Shown here: positions 61,185 to 64,000 of the stretch, piece after piece
Position numbering within the stretch: position 1 is the stretch's first letter
Layout of the letters: the number at the start of each line of letters is the position of its first letter
Source: Amaranthus tricolor
Taxonomy: Eukaryota > Streptophyta > Magnoliopsida > Caryophyllales > Amaranthaceae
DNA: 64,000 nucleotides
Assembly (NCBI RefSeq): GCF_026212465.1
Contig: NC_080053.1
Location: 11,004,895-11,068,894 of the forward strand
Direction of reading: 5' to 3'
Notes under the pieces: generated by a model
The model's database searches: none
What the model was told of the DNA's origin: nothing
The model's input: only the letters and a program-made list of their open reading frames with translations
Program-made: the position numbers and the translations under genes

Positions 61185-63339
61185 TTGGTCGTCACCAAAG
61201 AATGTCACCGAAGTACGAAGTTTCTTGGGCTTGGCTGGGTATTACCGTCGTTTTGTCAAGGATTTCTCGCGTATTGCCTGGCCTATGACTTCGTTGATGA
61301 AGAAAGAGAAGAAGTTCGAGTGGACTGACGATTGTGAATAGGCCTTCGTGACTTTGAAGGAAAGGTTAACTATGGCCCCTGTTCTTACTCTACCTGACCA
61401 AAAGCTGGATTATACTGTTTACAATGACGCATCGAAGAAAGGATTGGGTTGTGTACTGAAGTAGGACCGTAAGGTGATTGCTTACGCATCACGACAACTA
61501 AAAGTACATGAAGTTAATTATCCTACCCATGATCTGGAGTTAGCTTCTATAGTGTTTGCTCTCAAAATATGGAGGCATTACTTGTATGGCGTTGAATGTA
61601 GGATCTACACTGATCATCAGAATCTGAAGCATCTCTATACTCAGCCTGACTTAAACATGCGACAACGTCGGTGGTTAGAGTTGATGACAGATTATGATTT
61701 GGAGTTCATATATCATGAAGGACGGGCGAACTTAGTAGCCGATGCGTTGAGTAGGAAGCCCAATCACTCGTTGTCTGCCTTGGATGGAGTTGAAGAGTTG
61801 CATCGGGATTTTGCGAGGTTGAACTTGGAGGTGGTGCGTAAGGGTGAATTACAGGGGTGCCTGAATGCTTTTTCTATTCGACCTTCGTTCTTTGAAGAAA
61901 TTTTGAATTCCCAGGATAAAGACCCGAAACTGTTGAAGTTGAAAGAACAAGCTCGGGAAGGAAAAGTGAAGGGATTCTTTGTTCATGAAGATGGGAGCTT
62001 GAGGTTCAATGGTCGCTGGTGTTTGCCGACAGGGGAAGAATCTTTGAAGGAACGTATCTTGGATGAGGCCCATTGTACGAAATTTTCAGTCCATCCGGGC
62101 GGTGACAAAATGTATCAAGACCTTAAGCTAATGTTTTGCTGGTCTGGGATGAAGAAGGATATTGCGGATTATGTCTCACGCTGTTTGACTTGTCAAAAGG
62201 TTAAAAGTGAGCATTAAAGACCAGGAGGTTTACTGCAACCTTCGGAGATACCAATATGGAAGTGGGATGATATCTCTATGGATTTTGTTGTGGGTTTACC
62301 CCGGACAAAGGCAGGAAATGATGCGTTATGGGTCATAGTGGATCGTTTGACTAAATCAGCACGTTTCATACCTATGAACTGTCATTGGGAGATGGAACAA
62401 TTAGCTCGAGCTTATATTAAGTATGTCGTGCGATTTCACGGTGTGCCCCGTACTATTGTATCCGACAGAGATACACGGTATTTGTCACAATTTTGGCAAA
62501 CCTTGCAACAGGAAATGGGCACTACGTTGCTTTATAGTACGTCTTTCCATCCGCAGACGGATGGGCAGATGGAACGGACAAATCAGATACTAAAAGATAT
62601 GTTGCGCGCTATTGCCATGGAATGGCAAGGGTCGTGGGATGAACATTTGGACGTGGTCAAATTTTCTTACAACAACAGTTATCAGGCATCTATACAGATG
62701 GCTCCATTCGAGGCTTTGTATGGGCGTCGTTGTCGTAGTCCGGTTTATTGGGATGATTTCACCGAAGCGGTGACCTTGGGACCTGAGTTGTTATTTCAGA
62801 TGACTAAAAAAGTGAAGTTGATAAGGGATCGTTTGAAAGCGGCATAGGATCGTCAAAGGTCTTATGCTGATTTGAAGTGACGACCAGAAGAGTTCATTGT
62901 GGGCGAACGGGTATTACTTCACGTGTCACCCATGCGCGGAGTAATGCGTATTGGTGCTCGTGGAAATTTGAGCCCTCGATTCATAGGACCATATGAAATT
63001 TTGGAACGTGTGGGTAAGGTGGCATATCGGTTAACCCTTCCAAACTCCTTGGAAAAGGTACATGACGTATTTCACATGTCGCAGCTTAAGCGATATCATG
63101 CCGCAGCCTCTCATGTCTTAGATCCCGAACCTTTAGATTTGGATACATCTTTGTCTTACTCTGAGCAACCGGTTAGAATATTTGACACGAAGGTCCGTAG
63201 TACACGGCGGAAGGATATATCTATGGTAAAAGTCTTGTGGTCAAATCACGAACATGAAGCGGCTACATGGGAAACGGAGGGCTCGTTGCGAGCAAAGTAT
63301 CCTCATCTCTTTCAGGTTAGTAGCGTTACGAGGACGTAA
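61185..63339 (+). pseudogene. Gypsy pol (RT end, RNase H, integrase, chromodomain-like end), one frame with five stops
   Basis: One reading frame runs through the whole segment: [19 protein letters not shown] (RT thumb); RNase [32 protein letters not shown] and [10 protein letters not shown]; integrase zinc region [17 protein letters not shown] with CLTCQKVK; integrase core MDFVVGLPR, VDRLTKSARFIP, IVSDRDTRYLSQFWQ, FHPQTDGQMERTNQILKDML; C-terminal GPYEILERVGKVAYRL, DVFHMSQLK and VKVLWSNHEHEAATWE. Only stops at 61339 (TAG), 61462 (TAG), 62215 (TAA), 62845 (TAG) and 62878 (TGA) break it. No frameshift was found. Confidence 0.92.
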
Positions 63340-63521
63340 CTTCCTAAGGGGGGTAGAAGGCGATAGGAATTTCGCGCGAGTGTTTTGTGAGGGCGTAACC
63401 TCTTTGACTTATAGTCTTGCCTCTTTACAAGTGTCGTGTTAAGATAGTGTGTGTGTCCTACGTTTTTTTCGTTGCCATGCAAGTTACAAGGGCGTAACTT
63501 CTTTTAAGGAGGGTAGTCTGT

Positions 63522-64000
63522 AACACCCCGTAATTTATCGGGTTAGAAAGAAAATATAATAAGATAAATATAAACAAGATTATTAAGTTATACTATTTTA
63601 CATATATAATTAAAAGAATAAAGTAAATTAAATTTTAACGGTAACGAGTTTTATCGCGTACGATGTCATCGCGTGACGTTTCTTTTCTGTTTTAACAATA
63701 TCATTATAATTACTTAATTAATTAATTAATTTTAAAAAAATAATAATAATTAGGGGAAATTGGGGGGTGGCCGGTTGGTGGAAGCATGGGAGGAGTCTTG
63801 TAACTCCTCTCAAAATTGTGTATTATGGCACAATTATGACCATTATCTTAAGTGTCTATTAATCCTTAAACTCCTTTGTTTTTCCTCACCATTTCGAAAC
63901 TTCAATCAAACAAAAAAAATTCAGAAATTTTTCTCCCATTTGCTCCTTGATTTTGGCACATTCAAAAGAAAAAAAAATTCTTGTTGTTCAATCCAATCTT
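63522..64000 (+). repeat. 3' LTR of terminal Gypsy (partial, cut by window end)
   Basis: Starts TGTAACACCCCG after a purine-rich AAGGAGGGTAG tract. Shares about 210 bp with the copy at 60971 and extends further. The window ends before the LTR does. Confidence 0.85.

Larger units (their letters stand above)
60971..64000 (+). mobile_element. Ty3/gypsy element with LTR joined to RT, inserted in the PMD gene (3' LTR runs off the window)
   Basis: The left LTR starts TGTAACACCCCG (60971) but after about 210 bp joins pol sequence at about 61184. The right LTR starts with the same TGTAACACCCCG at 63522 and continues to the window end. The two LTR starts match over about 210 bp with about five substitutions. 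The rest of the left LTR, the primer-binding site, gag, protease and most of RT are missing. It interrupts the minus-strand PMD exon. The target duplication cannot be checked because the right end is not in the window. Confidence 0.88.

Overview
This is nuclear DNA of a flowering plant, a eudicot. Coding exons are short and separated by AT-rich GT-AG introns, and most of the window is layered transposable elements (Copia, Gypsy, CACTA, hAT, Mutator-like, Stowaway, a Cassandra solo LTR). The plastid protoporphyrinogen oxidase resembles the spinach-type enzyme, which points weakly to Amaranthaceae or related Caryophyllales; the species cannot be read from the sequence.

Two host genes appear intact, both on the minus strand. 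PPOX (plastid protoporphyrinogen IX oxidase) occupies 6295-2579 in eight coding exons summing to 1659 nt (552 residues), with one GC-AG intron. A CHMP7/SNF7-type ESCRT-III gene occupies 49744-28185. Its eight exons sum to only 1317 nt (438 residues) but spread over 21.6 kb, because introns 2 and 4 are about 9.5 and 9.1 kb and full of transposons. A broken OXA1-type mitochondrial insertase lies at 21056-22260.

Layout. 1-1050: foldback element with palindromic arms. 1261-2200: DNA element with inverted ends. 2579-6295: PPOX. About 6983-11978: decayed Copia without a 3' LTR. 12497-20708: Copia with 169-bp LTRs and TSD TTGTA, split by a CACTA element (14201-17449, TSD AAA) that carries the last five exons of a captured host gene. 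20816-21047: Stowaway MITE, then the OXA1 pseudogene. 24425-27158: Copia remnant holding a Cassandra solo LTR (24509-24779, TSD TTAAT) and a second foldback element. 28185-49744: CHMP7 gene. Intron 4 holds a minus-strand Gypsy chromovirus (30426-36287, TSD CATAG), itself hit by a solo LTR (32656-33367, TSD GGGGC). Intron 2 holds a 7.4-kb inverted repeat of two hAT copies (41872-49313). 49900-55770 and 55850 to beyond 60970: two Mutator-like elements in opposite orientation, carrying a plant-mobile-domain gene, a FAR1/SWIM transposase and (second copy) an OTU cysteine protease domain. 60971-64000: Gypsy element whose left LTR is joined directly to reverse transcriptase, inserted in the second plant-mobile-domain gene.

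The most notable signals are: the transposon-inflated but frame-perfect CHMP7 gene, whose intron 2 could fold into a kilobase-scale hairpin; the CACTA capture of a five-exon gene tail with splice phases preserved; the arrays of long perfect palindromes near the ends of several DNA elements; the internally deleted sibling Mutator-like element with a short-repeat junction; and nonsense mutations in three retroelements that are all explicable as C to T changes.
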